Below, piece after piece: positions 1 to 13,801 of a stretch of 64,000 bases of DNA. The notes below the pieces were generated by a model, which had not been told where the DNA came from, did not search any database, and was given only the letters and a program-made list of their open reading frames with translations. Source of the stretch: Flammula alnicola (Eukaryota; Basidiomycota; Agaricomycetes; Agaricales; Strophariaceae). Made by a program: the position numbers and the translations under genes. Position 1 is the first letter of the stretch. Every line of letters begins with the position of its first letter. The stretch is from assembly GCA_015499995.1 (NCBI GenBank), contig JADNRV010000046.1, forward strand, positions 186,001-250,000, given 5' to 3'.

Positions 1-1361
1 AGCTCTTGACTGATGCTCTCGATTCATTGAAACCTGAACCACCAAATGATGAAGACGGGGTGACTTATATTATAGACCACATGTTACACTGCCTAGTGTA
101 TAACAGGACCTTGGTATCTCATCTAAACGGCAGAGCTCTTCGGCCCATCCCTGCGCCACCCTCCACCGATATCTACACCGTTTCTCAACATTTTTCCCTC
201 CTTCCTTCCGATGTCTTTGTCTCTGCCGATGCTTCATACGTCAAATTCTTGTCTTACATCAACAATCTCCACCCAAATCTACATCACGACACATATAAAC
301 TACTAGAAGTTCTGCTAGCAGGCTTCATTCCCCTCTTCGAGCACACCCTGACAGATCTTCACAGAAATAATCCTCTTGTACAAAGAATTCCCGGACCCTA
401 TCGATATACTATCTGGGAGGAGCCTGAACCCCCAGAACATTCAGACGACGAAGAGGGTTGGATAACGTATGAGAGAGAAATGCGGCAGTGGGCCTTGAAT
501 AGGCCATTAAATTTGCCAGATGTCCCAGAGTCTGGCTATCCAGGTGGCCTTGAGAAGCGGAGACATGTCGTGACTTTGCGCAATCGAGCCGTCCAGGTCA
601 TCGTTAGTGTTTCAGAAATCACACTGGTGAGTTACCTATAATTACCACTCTGTCATTTTCCTTATGAACCAATGTATATAGCGCCCAGAAGGGCCGGACT
701 TTCCAGGCACTCCATGGCATGTAGAAGGCATGAGAACAGAAAGGATTGTCGCCTGTGGTTTTCACTGCCTATCAGCCGTAAGTTTTCATCTGTAAGACAT
801 AGGAGCCCGCTAATCCTTGCGTAGGGTAATATCACTGACACTTCCATAGATTTCCGCATGGCTGTGACATATCCTCGGGGCTTCTCTGCAGGAGACACCG
901 GTGCGACCTTACGCACATGGGGTATCAGAGACGGTGATTCTTGCCACCAATACGTTGGCGACGTTCCCATCAGGCCAGGTCTGAATCTGGTGTTCCCCAA
1001 CATCTATCAGCACCGTCAGACACCGTTTAAGCTGGTCGACCCATCCAAGGCAGGCTGCCTTAAAGTGATCAAATTCTTCCTAATCGATCCAGAAATCAAG
1101 CCAATCATATCTACGTCTCTTGTCGGGCCCCAACAGAAGGACTGGATCCACAAGGCGTTAGACGATAACCTCGACGCACGCTTGCCTAACGAATTGATAG
1201 AAAGGATTCTGGAAAATGTCGACGGTCTTATGACTTCAGAAGAAGCTAAAGGCTACAAGAAGAAAATGGCGGAAGCCACCGAGCAATTCACCCAGGCCAA
1301 TAACAGTTATCACTTTTGTATACCCTTTGATATATGGAATGGACCCGAACTTTCACAATAA
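1..1361 (+). CDS. DUF4246 domain protein, 5'-truncated by the window edge
   Basis: Three exons are visible: <1..626, 682..777 and 825..1361. They are joined by 55-nt and 47-nt introns with GT..AG ends, and the frame is open through to the stop. The reading frame enters from beyond base 1, so the true start is not in the window. The middle exon reads FPGTPWHVEGM followed by ERIVACGFHCLS, and the last exon continues with DFRMAVTYPRGF. This run is the hallmark I know from fungal DUF4246 proteins, whose biochemical function is unknown. An acidic patch (EPEPPEHSDDEE) lies in the first exon. The gene converges on the MFS transporter, with only 45 bp between the two stop codons, so the transcripts probably overlap at their 3' ends. 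The family assignment is fairly sure; the function is not known. Confidence 0.83.
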
Positions 1362-1406
1362 ATTTACTTGTCACTGAAACTAAATTAATTAAATCATCGC
1401 AAAAAT

Positions 1407-3944
1407 TTACTTCGCTTGTTCTTCTCCTGCAATAATGAAGAGTTCGGGATGCCGAGCAATCTATAAGACGAGTCGTGGCGCATGAGATTGAGATACGTCA
1501 TATGAAGTGAAATAGGGAGCAACTCACGAATGACCTCACGCGCTTGCCAAAGATGTACATGGGGATGGAGGCCAACCAACATGCAGCTTGACAGGCAGCA
1601 AGAATCAACAGGGATACTCTGACTCCTTTTCTGGCGATCATGCCGTTTGCGAAAAAGGTAAATCCGTAAAGAACCATATTTTTGGCGAAGTTACTCATAG
1701 CCAAGATGTGGAGGGCGTTCTCTCGATGAGTGTCCAGGAGATATGTGACTGCAGCTGCACCAGAGACGACCATGCTGAAATTCGTCATGCTGTATGGTAC
1801 GGAAGTGAGTATTACCACAAGACAAATCAACTAGACTAAAGAGGACGAACGCAATGCAGGACACAGCTCCAATCCACGGCATACTTTGCGTTGTTCCGAC
1901 TGATTAAAATGAGTTAGATCATCGAAATCGGAGAAATATATGCCAAAGTCGAATGCTCTCACCTGCCCACCCTGCGTAGCCAAACACCCCGAAGAGCATG
2001 GAGACCATAAAAATTATCCGGAATTCGGGTTCATACACGCCTTTATTACGCTTCGAAAGCCAAACTGTCCCCCAATCGGTCAATGGACCTGTTATACACA
2101 TCGCAAGTACAATCCCGACAATTCCTCCAAGATTTGTCAAGCCCTGCGTGCATATACTTTAGTAAATCACGATGACCATCGAGACATTGGAAAATTTATT
2201 AGGTTCTTACAATTTGTGTCGCGTTGAAGTTATACTCGATGGTAAAGATGGTCGACGAGCAGATTGGCATGAGACCTGTGACGTTAAGAGGGACCGAGAG
2301 GAATGGGAAAACGGATCGAACTTACTCAACCATACAGTTTGCATGCCATGGGAGAGGAAAATAAACCATGTCTGTGGAGAGGGTGTTTATCAGTCCTAGC
2401 CAAGAAGCAAATGGGTGTACGCGCACGATTGGAGAAAGGAGGAATGGGAATGGTCTGAAGAATAACTTGAGGATGCTGATGTTACTGAATGTGCCGTTAT
2501 AGATCTTTAACTGAGATAGGTAGCTCTTGCGGCTAGGTACGACGATCTCGTCTGACGCCGATGACTTGCTATCCTCCAAGCTATGCTTCTCGGCATTCTT
2601 TCCAGATACTGTGACGACTTCACGCAAATACGTGGTCTTTCAATATGCGTAGGATCAACTGCTATTTTCAAGTTTGAAGAGGGTTACAAACCTCTGGAAC
2701 GAAAAAGAAAACAAGAAACACGCAGATTCCCAGGGGAATGGTGACAAACCAAAATCCCATTTGCCACGAGAGATTTTGGATGACATAACTGTAGAGCAAG
2801 GGCCCACTACAGAGATCGAGTAGACACATTAGAAATAGTAGATGGACCGTTGATGAATCTTACGCACAGTGTAATGCCGGCCATGATACAGAAGCTCCAA
2901 ATGACTGTGCGACTTCCTCGCTCGTGAACACTATCATGAATAAAAGCTTCAGAATTTTTTAGAACTAAGGTGATTGTGTCCTAACAAGTAAATTTGTTCA
3001 ATCGTGGAAGCCACCAGACTAAGTTGGTCAGTCAGTACTAGCACAGCAACAACCAGATTCAAGTTTGAATTACCTTTGTAGGGCAGACATCCCAAACCCT
3101 TGGAATGCCCGCGAAGCCTTTATCGATGACATGTTGGGGCTGACTGCAGACCAAATGCAAGCGATAAACATCTGTTTTAGCCAATAAGCAAGCATTCGGT
3201 ATTGGATAGTTTGTAACGGCATACCAATGTCACAGACCCAAGGTATACGATACGGTGCCCGAATTTCGTTGCGAGCGTATTTTGGAAAAGCCTGATAGCA
3301 AGGTCATTCAAGGGCATGACTTCAAGATAATAGCGAGGGGTTTGAGAGCGTACATGAAGCACCCCAGACCAAGTAGAATGGAGCCGAATGAAGAGGCCAC
3401 CTCGTCGACACTAACACCGAACTGATTCGACAGAAGAACATAGCCTGGGCCGACCATTGGCGAGAGGGCACCATCAAGAGTAGCAGCGAATGCCCTAAAA
3501 TATAATTAAGAGCGAGAAAGAAAAATGCTCGAATTAACGGACAGTGTCCAGAAGCATGCTTCCTTTTTCCATCTTGGCCAGTTCAATCTGATAAATTGAT
3601 TTAGTGAGCTATTAATCAATAAAAGCTGATTAGGAGACAGACGGGTCGTTGGGGTCGTCGGAAGGCTGTGGGATAAGGACCACATGGGCAAATCTGCCAT
3701 TACCTCGCTTGAGATTAGTTGCTTCATCTATCACAACCTATACAGCTCCGAGTCAGAAATATACTAAATGTGAGCAGTTAAATCTCAAACTCACTTGATG
3801 GCCATGAACAACACCCAAATCAGACAGAAGCGCCGTTCCTGGAACATTCTGGAGATGTTTATCTTCTATTAAATTGAAGTTTTATCCCTTCAGCGTCGTT
3901 CATTTGATAGTTGTTAGTGACGCACCAAGGATACCGATAGCCAT
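1407..3944 (-). CDS. MFS transporter, HOL1/polyamine-type family
   Basis: A multi-exon gene for a plasma-membrane-type major facilitator. The first exon (3926..3944) encodes MAIGIL and joins to EDKHLQNVPGT, then VVLIPQPSDDPNDPLNWP before the first membrane segment. This is the usual N-terminal signature of fungal HOL1-like MFS carriers. Membrane exons follow, for example around 3500-3361 (ATLDGALSPMVGPGYVLLS) and 2140-1930 (TNLGGIVGIVLAMCITGPLTDW, then NKGVYEPEFRI, the conserved cytoplasmic loop). The last exon ends in RHPELFIIAGEEQAK and a TAA at 1407-1409. The central loop around 2627-2540 is Ser/Lys-rich and probably cytosolic. I could not fix every internal splice site around 2270-2330. 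The substrate cannot be told from sequence; HOL1 relatives carry cations, polyamines or drugs. Confidence 0.85.
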
Positions 3945-4921
3945 TGCGTTCAAAAGCTCCTCGAGCCTCGACGCCCCGATTCCAGTATTAAATACTTAAG
4001 AGGAACCGGTAAAAAAGGACCGCGCCTATTTAGTACATGGATGGCGACAGTCTTCTTGCTGTGAAACTGCACACTATCATGGATTCTCCATCAGGCAAGA
4101 AAGCTAGACGGATAAATCGTTTTCCAGGTAAACGAAAGGTTGGTAATCTTCTCTGTGTTCCAACATGGGAAAGAACCAACGTCTAGGGGTGTGGTGCTGT
4201 AAATATCTGCACCAAGCAGAAACCCTGCGAAAAAAAGACATGATTCGGATGGCACGGGATAGGAGATAACATTACAGTGGAGATACGACGCTTCTATAGA
4301 GAGATACATGAGGAGAATCATCAAGACGTAGATGGATAATCTTCTTCCGGTGACCAAGGGCAGTTGGAACGTGCATTCAGCTGTGGGGAAGGCTGGGGAA
4401 GGTTTATAAGTCGGGGTCACATGCGTGAGGGCTCAGCAAGTCAGATCTCGTTCAGCATATGCAATGTAAAAATATGAGCTGTCGTGCAGGCGCAGTGGCT
4501 TCTCAGTGACGTACGCCACACCAATCGCTCTCGATTAAGTTATTTGATTTGAATGAAAGGTCAACGTGTTCCGCGAAACTGTTCACAAGGTCGACAGCGA
4601 GCTTCACATGTTCTAACGACGAGTTTTTATAGTCATGTGGGTCAGTGAGCTAACATTGGCTGGAATTTAGAACTCACTCAAAAATTAGAATTCACAACCC
4701 TTTGCACCTACGCCTCTCGCACAGGAATATACTCACTACCTCCTCGGTCTCGATAGATTTGAATGTCAGATAGGATTGAAAGCCTGCGGATAGGACAAAC
4801 AGAAGTCCAGAAAGCAAATATAAATCAAGATTGGAATAATGTCCGGCCCAGACGATATTATGAAGTCTAAAAGAGTAGTCTGTTCTTAAATTGCGCACCA
4901 TAACCTCTAGAGTTTCCTTCA
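3945..4921. other. Intergenic stretch upstream of the MFS gene, with a relic-like ORF
   Basis: This stretch lies between the 3' end of the epimerase and the 5' end of the MFS gene, both on the minus strand. A minus-strand reading frame at 4091-4420, with one possible intron near 4209-4259, has a hydrophobic stretch. It has no ATG in frame before an upstream stop and matches no family I know. I see no other supported feature. Confidence 0.5.
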
Positions 4922-6412
<1,491 letters not shown>

Positions 6413-6632
6413 TGTTGAAAAATGCGTCGATTTCGTAGAAATAAAGAGAGAACGTTAAGTGGAGCTCAAATAAAATGTTTGCGATATATATATAGGTTGC
6501 CAGTCTAAGCAGATCGGATCCGGTGTGTGGTTCCTACTTTTTTAAATGGCCCGATCACGTCCTCACAAAAAATACTTAATAACAAATCAACCTAGACTAC
6601 ATCTAGAGGCCAGTATTAATACAACTTGCAGT

Positions 6633-9202
6633 TCAGCCATCCATCTTCACATCGCCTTCTCCGTCTCTCTGGATCGACTCAGAGCTCTCGGTCGCCAACA
6701 TCGCTCCTGAAGACGGACTTCCAGACCCATGGTCCTCCGTAGTTATCCCGCCAGCATGGTCTTCTCCTTTCGAGCCCTTCTCCTTTTCTTTCTCAATTTC
6801 TTGGGCCAGCACTTCAATGTCACCGGTTCCTATCTTCCCGAAGTGCTGTAGGTATTGATCACGGGCCGCGCGGAGCGCAAGCCATGCCCAGCGTTGCTTA
6901 TTCTGGGTAAGAATGTGTCAGGAGTGGCTCGCATTTGCTGGGCATGGAACCTACCTCTTCATATTTGGCAATTTCTTTATCCGCAGGTGTTGCAGCGGGA
7001 GGTGGAACCGGTGTAGCCACAGGAGCAGGTGGAGGAGCGGCTGCCACGACGGGAGCAGGATTCGGGGTTGCTGTGGCATTTCTGACAGGTTCTTGCGACA
7101 AAGATACCGGCTTGGATGGTGAGCCGGGTTTTGGTGGGAGAGACGGATGAAGAGGTGAAGCGCCAACACCTGGAATGGGCCGCGGGGCAGCTAGAGCACC
7201 AGGCGTAGGCTCAGGACGAACTATAGAATTGTCCAGTTTGTTGGCTGCACTTGCGTCAGAGGAGATGACGATGGTCGGCGGCTGTGGACCGGGGGTTGGG
7301 TGTGTAATCGCGATTGCACTAGCTTGCCTGCTCTTCATTAATGCCACTCTTTCCAGCTTTTGTTCACGAAGAGTAATTCTTCCGTCTTCCAGTTTAATTT
7401 TTTTAACGAAGTCTTTGACCTCGCCAGCTCTACCAAAAGGATCATCTGTAAGAAGACAGTTATGCTAAAGCCAACAAAATTGACACTCAACTGGAATGGG
7501 TTCTGCAAATCAGTCAGATTCGTGTATCCCATTTCCCAAATCTCAGTCAGTGGTTCTGTGCCCAATCTCCATTTCCAATCCTGCGGTGGCACACGCATTT
7601 TGTCTCTGATACTCTTCGTCGCTTCGAAGAGTCCGACTTTCTGGCCATCCACATCCTCCGCCCATGGCTCTTTGTCAAATGGCGTACATAATTCGTTTTT
7701 CCATTTAACCCAGTTCCGCTCTCTTTCAAGGATAGCATTCACGGTGTCTGCAAATGTTCTTCCATTCGGGGTAGTCTGGCGAAGTTCTTCGACAACCTTT
7801 GTCAAGGTTTCGTGCACCCACTGTGCCTCTGGTTCTTCCAACGTGAAGTCCATTTGAAGCGAACGATTGCGAGTGGTTGACCATGCAGCTTTCGTGGTCG
7901 CAGTGAAGGTGAGAAGGTGATTCAGAAGTATGAGGAGTTGGAATAAGAATTGGCGACGGAAATGAGTGTCAGCGATCTGTGGAGAGATATGTCAGAAAGA
8001 AAAAGTCAAGAAAGGAGAAATGATACTAACCTCTAGATCCAGCAGGTCAGGACTGGTCAAGAATTTAGCGAAGAAATATTCATTCGAATTGCTTTCTTCA
8101 TCGGGTTCTCGTTTTCGCTTCAGGGTGCCGACACCACCGGCGCCACCCCTACTACCCATCATGGCCCTCTCTTTCGCAGTAGCTTCTTTAATAACAGGCA
8201 TGACCTTGGTCACTGCCTCCTTGAATCCGGTAAAGGTATCTTTGTTGGCGAAAAGAGGGGGCTTCGAGAACGGGAGTTGTAGCGACCAGAAAGTGTTATA
8301 GAAGTCTATGACATAGTCAGAAAGAAATATTTCGCTCGATTGAGAAAAGGAAGAACATACCCTCCTTTTTGTGCTCTACACTCTGTGGTGCAGCAGGTTT
8401 CTTGACATCCACTTGCATTTTGTCATCCTCTGATACACTCTGCTCTTTGGATTCATCATCTTTCATAGTCGCGTCCTTGTCTTCTTGTTTCATCTTCTCC
8501 TGTAACTGTACGCCATCCCAGGTAGGACCGTATTCTCCTCGAAGGTTAACACCACTCCGCTCTCCGAGTGGGAAAACATCACTCAGGAACGTAAGTATAC
8601 GGCCGCAGAATATAGTGGTAGCTCCCATCTTCGATAGACGGCGCCAGAGGTCATTCAATGTTCGTAAAAGGATGAGGGCTTTGCCTTTCTGTGGCACCAT
8701 GCCCTCAGTGAGCCTCGCCGCGCGAGATTCGATCCACGAGAATATATGCGAGCATGACTTGATGGTTTGTGTTTCCAGGAGATCTTGGAGAACTGTAAAG
8801 GGGAATGTTTGTTCACAGGCATCTGCGACGGTATTCGGCGTCAACATTTCTAGGCTATTTACAGGGAGCGCGTACCATGCTCCGTAAACGTCAAGGTGAG
8901 GTCAAGTTTATCGCATAAGTCGTTATAGTATTTCGTTTCGTCCTTTCGCAGTGCTGTTCCTTCGGTCGTCTAAACAATTTGTGAAACGAGTTGGTATAAG
9001 GTCAAGAACCACTACGTACCGCTAGCAGGAATATGTCATTTTTCAACAAATACTCCCACTGAAGCTTCCGGTTTTCTGGAGAGCACTTATCCTTGGATTC
9101 CGCTAGAGTACGTCTGACAAGTTCATCGAGCTTCGCCTGGTCAATAGGAGAAGGGGGGAAGGATTTGAGGAGAGACGTCAGGTGTGGTTGAAGGGAGACC
9201 AT
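6633..9202 (-). CDS. THOC1: THO complex subunit 1 (THOC1/Hpr1 family)
   Basis: A subunit of the nuclear THO/TREX complex, which couples transcription to mRNA export. Seven exons sum to 2271 nt (756 aa), exactly in frame: 9020..9202, 8876..8969, 8361..8849, 8031..8305, 7492..7976, 6955..7429 and 6633..6902. Recognisable blocks are [35 protein letters not shown] with [30 protein letters not shown], a KRKRE nuclear-localisation-like patch, [19 protein letters not shown], and [18 protein letters not shown]. The tail after about residue 540 is rich in Pro and Ala and then in charged residues; I do not see the death domain of animal THOC1. The start MVSLQPHL at 9202 is preferred. An in-frame ATG at 9250 would run into the divergent gene. 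Confidence 0.92.
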
Positions 9203-9248
9203 AATTGGCGGAATTCGAAATAGGAACCCTCTCTCTTCTTGATCCATC
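9203..9248. promoter_or_regulatory. Very short divergent intergenic region
   Basis: Only 46 bp separate the preferred THOC1 start (9202, minus) from the ATG of the small protein (9249, plus). The sequence CATCATG at 9245-9251 holds ATGs on both strands, so the 5' UTRs must overlap or lie inside the opposite gene. No TATA box is visible. Confidence 0.5.
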
Positions 9249-9623
9249 ATGTCTCTTAACACACCCACTCCGAATGGCACAGACTCACTCGAAACGGATA
9301 CTTTCATCGCATCAGAAACCAAACTGCTTGAAATCGAAGCCAACCTTACTCAAATATCAGGGCTTGTAACAGACGATCCAAGTCTACTTGAAAGCGAAGA
9401 TGTCGGGGAACTCCTTCAACGTCTGACCGATGCAGAAAACATGGCCGAAGGAATGGAAAGCAAGCTGGATAGCGTGTTGGAGAATCTGGATCATCTTTTA
9501 GCTCTTTTGGATGACGACAATTGCGAGACAGTCGCTGAAGAAACCAATGTCGCCAAAAGTGTGAAAAGTTCTACCGAAGGGACTGTTTCGCAACTGAGCA
9601 AAGATCCTGAGCCTTCTTCGTAA
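9249..9623 (+). CDS. Small acidic protein, predicted coiled-coil, unknown family
   Basis: A single-exon ORF of 124 aa. The middle of the protein (residues about 18-85) looks helical with heptad-like Leu spacing, for example LLEIEANLTQISGLV and MESKLDSVLENLDHLLALL. The ends are Ser/Thr/Glu-rich and probably disordered. There is no signal peptide or membrane segment. It is divergent from THOC1 across a minimal promoter, so the two may be co-expressed. Several small subunits of tethering or kinetochore complexes look like this, but I cannot assign one. The helix-rich composition and clean start argue that it is a real gene. Confidence 0.6.
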   Translation: MSLNTPTPNGTDSLETDTFIASETKLLEIEANLTQISGLVTDDPSLLESEDVGELLQRLTDAENMAEGMESKLDSVLENLDHLLALLDDDNCETVAEETNVAKSVKSSTEGTVSQLSKDPEPSS

Positions 9624-10825
9624 TGCCCTTTTGTGCGTTCACACTCTTGTTTTGTCGCTTTTTAAACTGACGTCGATATATTCAGCCTGTTTTATGCAAT
9701 TCATTCATGATCACCTGCATGCACATCATCGACATCCACGTTGAATCGCCATATTATCTCATCACATTCGAGGGATTCGATGCAAGTGGTCTTGCTTTAG
9801 AAGCCATCTTGGTCCTCAGTCGTGCCACATCTGTTGCGAGAACGGGCACTCCCAAAGTTTGCCCACCAGGTCCATCTGGATGCCATGTGCGCCGACAATG
9901 GCGCAGAGCACTCTCAAGACCTCACTATGTTCTACTTTTAGCATCGCAAAGCGTTCAGCACGTCGCCATCGATCCTTCATTGATCTTCATCCGTGATATC
10001 ATCCTTCCAGCCCTCTTATGCCGCCGTCATTCTACATTCTACAAGTAATTTTCGAGCTATTGAATGGCATGCTGCACTACACATCGATTCGGGAATGCTG
10101 GCTTACCATAAGACTTGAACTAACCTATGGCCAATGCATTATTGATTTTTACAATCCTTGCATCTCGTTTCAATATATCTGCAGCCTTTCTGTATGAAAC
10201 ATACCAGGCTGGCAACCTTCAACACAATCTAATTATTTCGAGGAATGCGCCCGATTGTGAGTGCTGAATCTCACTTATCATTTCGGGGTCTTGTAATGCT
10301 AACGAATCCTAATTGCAGATTGTATTTTCACTTCATGCCACTTTTCCTTTCACATCACTCCCGTTTTAATTGGAGAGCACCGTAACCTACAGTCATATGA
10401 TCCTTGGCGCTATTCATTTTCCCTCCGTTTTTCTTCAAGTTCGTCGATGTCTTGCAACCGCCAACGTCATCAAAACCTATGCCCGAGGTCCATATAAGAC
10501 CATGACAGCCAAGGGCCTTTGATTATATTCCGGTGAAAGGCTGGCTCATAACAACGCTAGACGTTGGCAGGCATTGTTTAGGTTGTATTCGATTGGTATT
10601 CGAGTGGTCCAGAGGTCAACTTGAACTTATAACGCGCGCACTTCACAGCGTCAACCACTGCTATTTGGAGCGTAGCACACAAAAAGAAAATATTGGCATC
10701 CTTTATATCAAATAAGAAAGGAACACAACTAGTACCAGCCCATTGCGAATGGGCACGACTCGCTCTATTACGTAACCAACTGTCCTTCAGACCTTTGGAG
10801 TGGTTTTCCTTTATCGTCGTGCACC
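9624..10825. other. Intergenic, no supported feature
   Basis: This 1.2-kb stretch lies between the small acidic protein and the FHIT gene. Its open frames are short, have no domain, and give low-complexity or Cys/Arg-rich translations. It probably contains the 3' UTR of the upstream gene and the promoter of FHIT. Confidence 0.5.
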
Positions 10826-11549
10826 ATGACGCCTCTCCTTTTCTCGACTTTTGAAGTTACAAGCCAAGCATTTTATCGTGCTTCCAAGTCGTATGCTATC
10901 GTCAACCTCAAACCTATTGTCCCTGGTCGTAAGCCCTCCCAGCACTGGAATTCTTGGAATCGAAGTAACCCAGGGCTCATGAATCTCATTAAACCAGATG
11001 TACTCGTCATCCCTAGCAGGCCTGTCCCACGACTAGCAGATCTCGATGGTGTTGCTTCAACTTGATGTCTGTCGCTTGGGACGCGGTCTTAACCATGTCT
11101 TATAGATAAAGAGCTTGCCTGTTTAATGCAGTCTGTCAAGCGTGTTGGAAGCGTCATTGAAAAGGTGTATGGAGGCGACGGGTTAACCATCGCGTGTCAG
11201 GTACGTCCAGTTCGTCTGCTATCGTAATTTGGAAGTATTATTGACGCATCCTTTGATTCAGGACGGGAAAGCGGCAGGACAGACCGTCCCGCATGTTCAT
11301 TTCCATCTTCTCCCTCGAAAATTCCAGGGTGACCCTTTCTCTGAAAAGAATGATGAAATTTATCCAGAGTTGGAGAACAACGAAGGTTCTCTGAAGTCCA
11401 ACCTGATTGCATCTTCTCCGACGCATGCTGTCCACACCCATTTGCAAGTCGATGCAGATGAGGACAGAAAGCCACGTACAGTACAGGAGATGGAGAAGGA
11501 AGCTGACTATCTGAAAGGGTTCTTCCGTGAAACTAGTGGCACGAACTGA
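10826..11549 (+). CDS. FHIT: FHIT-type HIT hydrolase (diadenosine 5',5'''-P1,P3-triphosphate hydrolase)
   Basis: Hydrolyses Ap3A and related dinucleoside polyphosphates to AMP plus ADP. Four exons (10826..10925, 10998..11048, 11106..11200, 11262..11549) sum to 534 nt, 177 aa. The N-terminal half gives FYRASKSYAIVNLKPIVP and DVLVIPSRPVPRLADL. The catalytic histidine triad HVHFHLLPRK follows GQTVP. The phase-1 first junction turns the usual GHV of the family into DV; this is a family-plausible change, though a slightly different donor cannot be excluded. The C-terminal half is charged, includes KPRTVQEMEKEADYLKGFF, and matches the tail of fungal Hnt2-like proteins. Probably cytosolic. Confidence 0.9.
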
Positions 11550-11781
11550 TCATTGAAACTAGATATATAATTCAAAATTTGTTGGTTAATCACCTATCTA
11601 CTACCCTTCTATTGAAATTAATCTATACCACGGTAATCAAACTGTAATAATATACTCTAGCAAACCATTACAATGCTGCTAAAATTTAAAAAAAGGTGTA
11701 TACTGTATCTGGCTAAAATCTTCAGCCTTCACTTCGCGTGAAGAACATAGGAGGTCAAGATGGATATATACTGACCAGCAT

Positions 11782-13008
11782 TTAGATTACTCGCGTATTA
11801 TCCGCAAACTGTAAAACCCTACCACTATCATTCAGCCTCTTCTGGATTAGGGGAAATCGAGGATGGGATAAGATAGACCTCCAGTCGCCGTAGAGCACCA
11901 CCTTCTGAAGGGCTGATAAATTCGCCCCGCAGAGGATATCAAAATGGTGTTCAACCAAATTCCACGCAGTGCTCCCATCTGCAAGCAAAGAATTGACGTG
12001 GGCATGCAGACCAACCGCGGTAAGATTGGAGTGAACTTGCGTGTCCTCCGCAGATGAGGTGAAGAACAAATAATAATCCAACTGCTTGAGGTTGGGACAG
12101 CCTTTCAGGCAAGGTGAAAGGGTATCGCTCATCAGAAAGCGAACGTGGTTGCCAAACTCCACTTTTTCGAGCTGATGGCCAAAAATCTCCCAAATAGCGT
12201 CCAATCCCTCTTTGACTGGGGGTGAGTCCATGACAATGTGCGTCAAGGATGGCAAGGACCAACGGGAAATGATTCCGTGGAACAACAGACCACTCCTTAT
12301 ATGCAAACGGAGGGTTTTAAGCTCGGGAAGGTCGATTGGCTCCGTGCAGATGCGATTCGCGCCAACTACGCCTCCTATGAAAAGATAACGAAGACCGGGG
12401 GCACTGCGCAGAACGTCACCGAGGGAATTAATGCCTCCCGAGCGTTCTGCTTCATTGTGATGCCACCATTCAAGACGTCGAAGGGAGGGTAAGGTGATGC
12501 CCTCAGCCTCATAATCAAATCGAAGGCCATCGAGAATTGAATGCTGGGGTCGGAGGAGGGTATGCAGGGAGGGGCAGAGCCTCAGTATCTCGAGCGATTG
12601 TAGAGACCGAGATGGCCCCGTCACGGTACTCTGATATGGAAGGACCACACGACGAACCTGTTCATGACGATTAGAACTCGGAAGCAGCTATATCAAACAC
12701 TGAATGAGTGAACGAACCATTTCTCCATAACAAATCCCTGATGGTCGATGCCCCGCTAAAACTCGTCGGAGGGCATGTGCACCATGTCTTATCTTGATGT
12801 CCTGGTATAGAGACTGAGCGACCCAACATTGCCACGTCCTACAGACACGAGAAAGCGCAACTCTGACTTGCAAGTTGGGATCCCAAGCGCTGTCTGGAAT
12901 GGGTTCAAAGGGCTTGAGCTCCTCCATCAACAGGTTAGGATTGTAGGTTGCCCATGCAAAGATTTCGAGCCATATTTCTGGTGGGAGCAGCATGGCGTTA
13001 GCAGTCAA
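11782..13008 (-). CDS. F-box protein with leucine-rich C-terminal part
   Basis: Two exons, 12718..13008 and 11782..12657, join in frame over a 60-nt intron to give 388 aa. The N-terminus has the F-box core LPPEIWLEIFAWAT followed by VRVALSRVCRTWQCWVAQSLYQDI, typical of the large basidiomycete F-box families. These proteins bind Skp1 and recruit targets to an SCF ubiquitin ligase. The rest has irregular Leu-rich repeats (LQSLEILRLCPSLHTLL, LPSLRRLEWW, LPELKTLRLH, LPSLTHIVMD). The target is unknown; these families expand rapidly. Confidence 0.85.
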
Positions 13009-13116
13009 CTTGAGTTTGTTCTAGTCTCGGCATCCCGTCCTCGCAGTTTGTTCACGGACTGTAGTAGTGCCATACGGGATAAGGTTCAACCGGTTAATAT
13101 TTTATACTTTATCTAA

Positions 13117-13163
13117 GTAATCTAATTAGTCTAGTCTAATCTAATCTAATCTAATCTAATCTA
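13117..13163. repeat. Short (CTAAT)n microsatellite
   Basis: Five perfect CTAAT units run from 13136 to 13160, with degenerate copies on the 5' side from about 13117. The unit does not match the fungal telomere repeat. Confidence 0.85.
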
Positions 13164-13801
13164 CTTTGGGCCGTCCCAATGTCAAGGATCGAAGCACCAA
13201 TCTCTTCCCCAACCTTCGACTTGGAAACGCTTTCTATACATCGTTGAGGGGGACAATGAATCAATGGCACGTAGCTGCTACTACGCCCTTGTCAATGTGC
13301 TTAACGCTGATCCTCACAACGAATACCGTGACTCCGCCGAAAACCATATTCGTTTCAAGAAACGCTCGTTCGACCGACGACATCAACAGTAACGACAATT
13401 GCTCATATTTCCCAAGAAACGATATAAACACGGAAAAGAACGATGTCTGAATAGAAACACCTTGTTTTATATATGTGTACGAGCGGATGAACTCCTGCGA
13501 TTTATTGCACCGACCCGAAGCCTGCCTGGCAGTTTTTCGTAGCGATGCTAACAGATCCACTCCTCATATAACAGATTTTGGCGGTAATGCAATCTCCGAC
13601 ACATGGAGGAGTAAGAACAGAGCCCTTTCCTTGGAAAGTATTGAAGGTCTAGAATTGTTAGACGAGCATTAGCGTCAAGATTTGATGACTCTACAGTGAC
13701 GGTACTGACGGTGACCAAACTCGAATTGGCTTCCATCGCTAGAGAATTCAAAGAGAGCTTTAGTACTCCATTTCACGCGAGAGTTTTAATAATTTTAGGC
13801 A
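13164..13801. other. Intergenic, no supported feature
   Basis: This stretch lies between the CTAAT microsatellite and the 3' end of the sphingomyelinase-like gene. Overlapping short ORFs on both strands show no family resemblance. Confidence 0.45.

Noticed and set aside
6913..7150. Gly/Ala-rich plus-strand ORFs
   Set aside because: Antisense shadow of the Pro/Ala-rich tail of THOC1.
9707..10048. 113-aa plus-strand ORF
   Set aside because: No domain, Cys/Arg-rich translation, no splice-consistent extension; probably chance in intergenic sequence.
13117..13163. Interstitial telomere repeat
   Set aside because: The unit is CTAAT/ATTAG, not the TTAGGG repeat expected of fungal telomeres.
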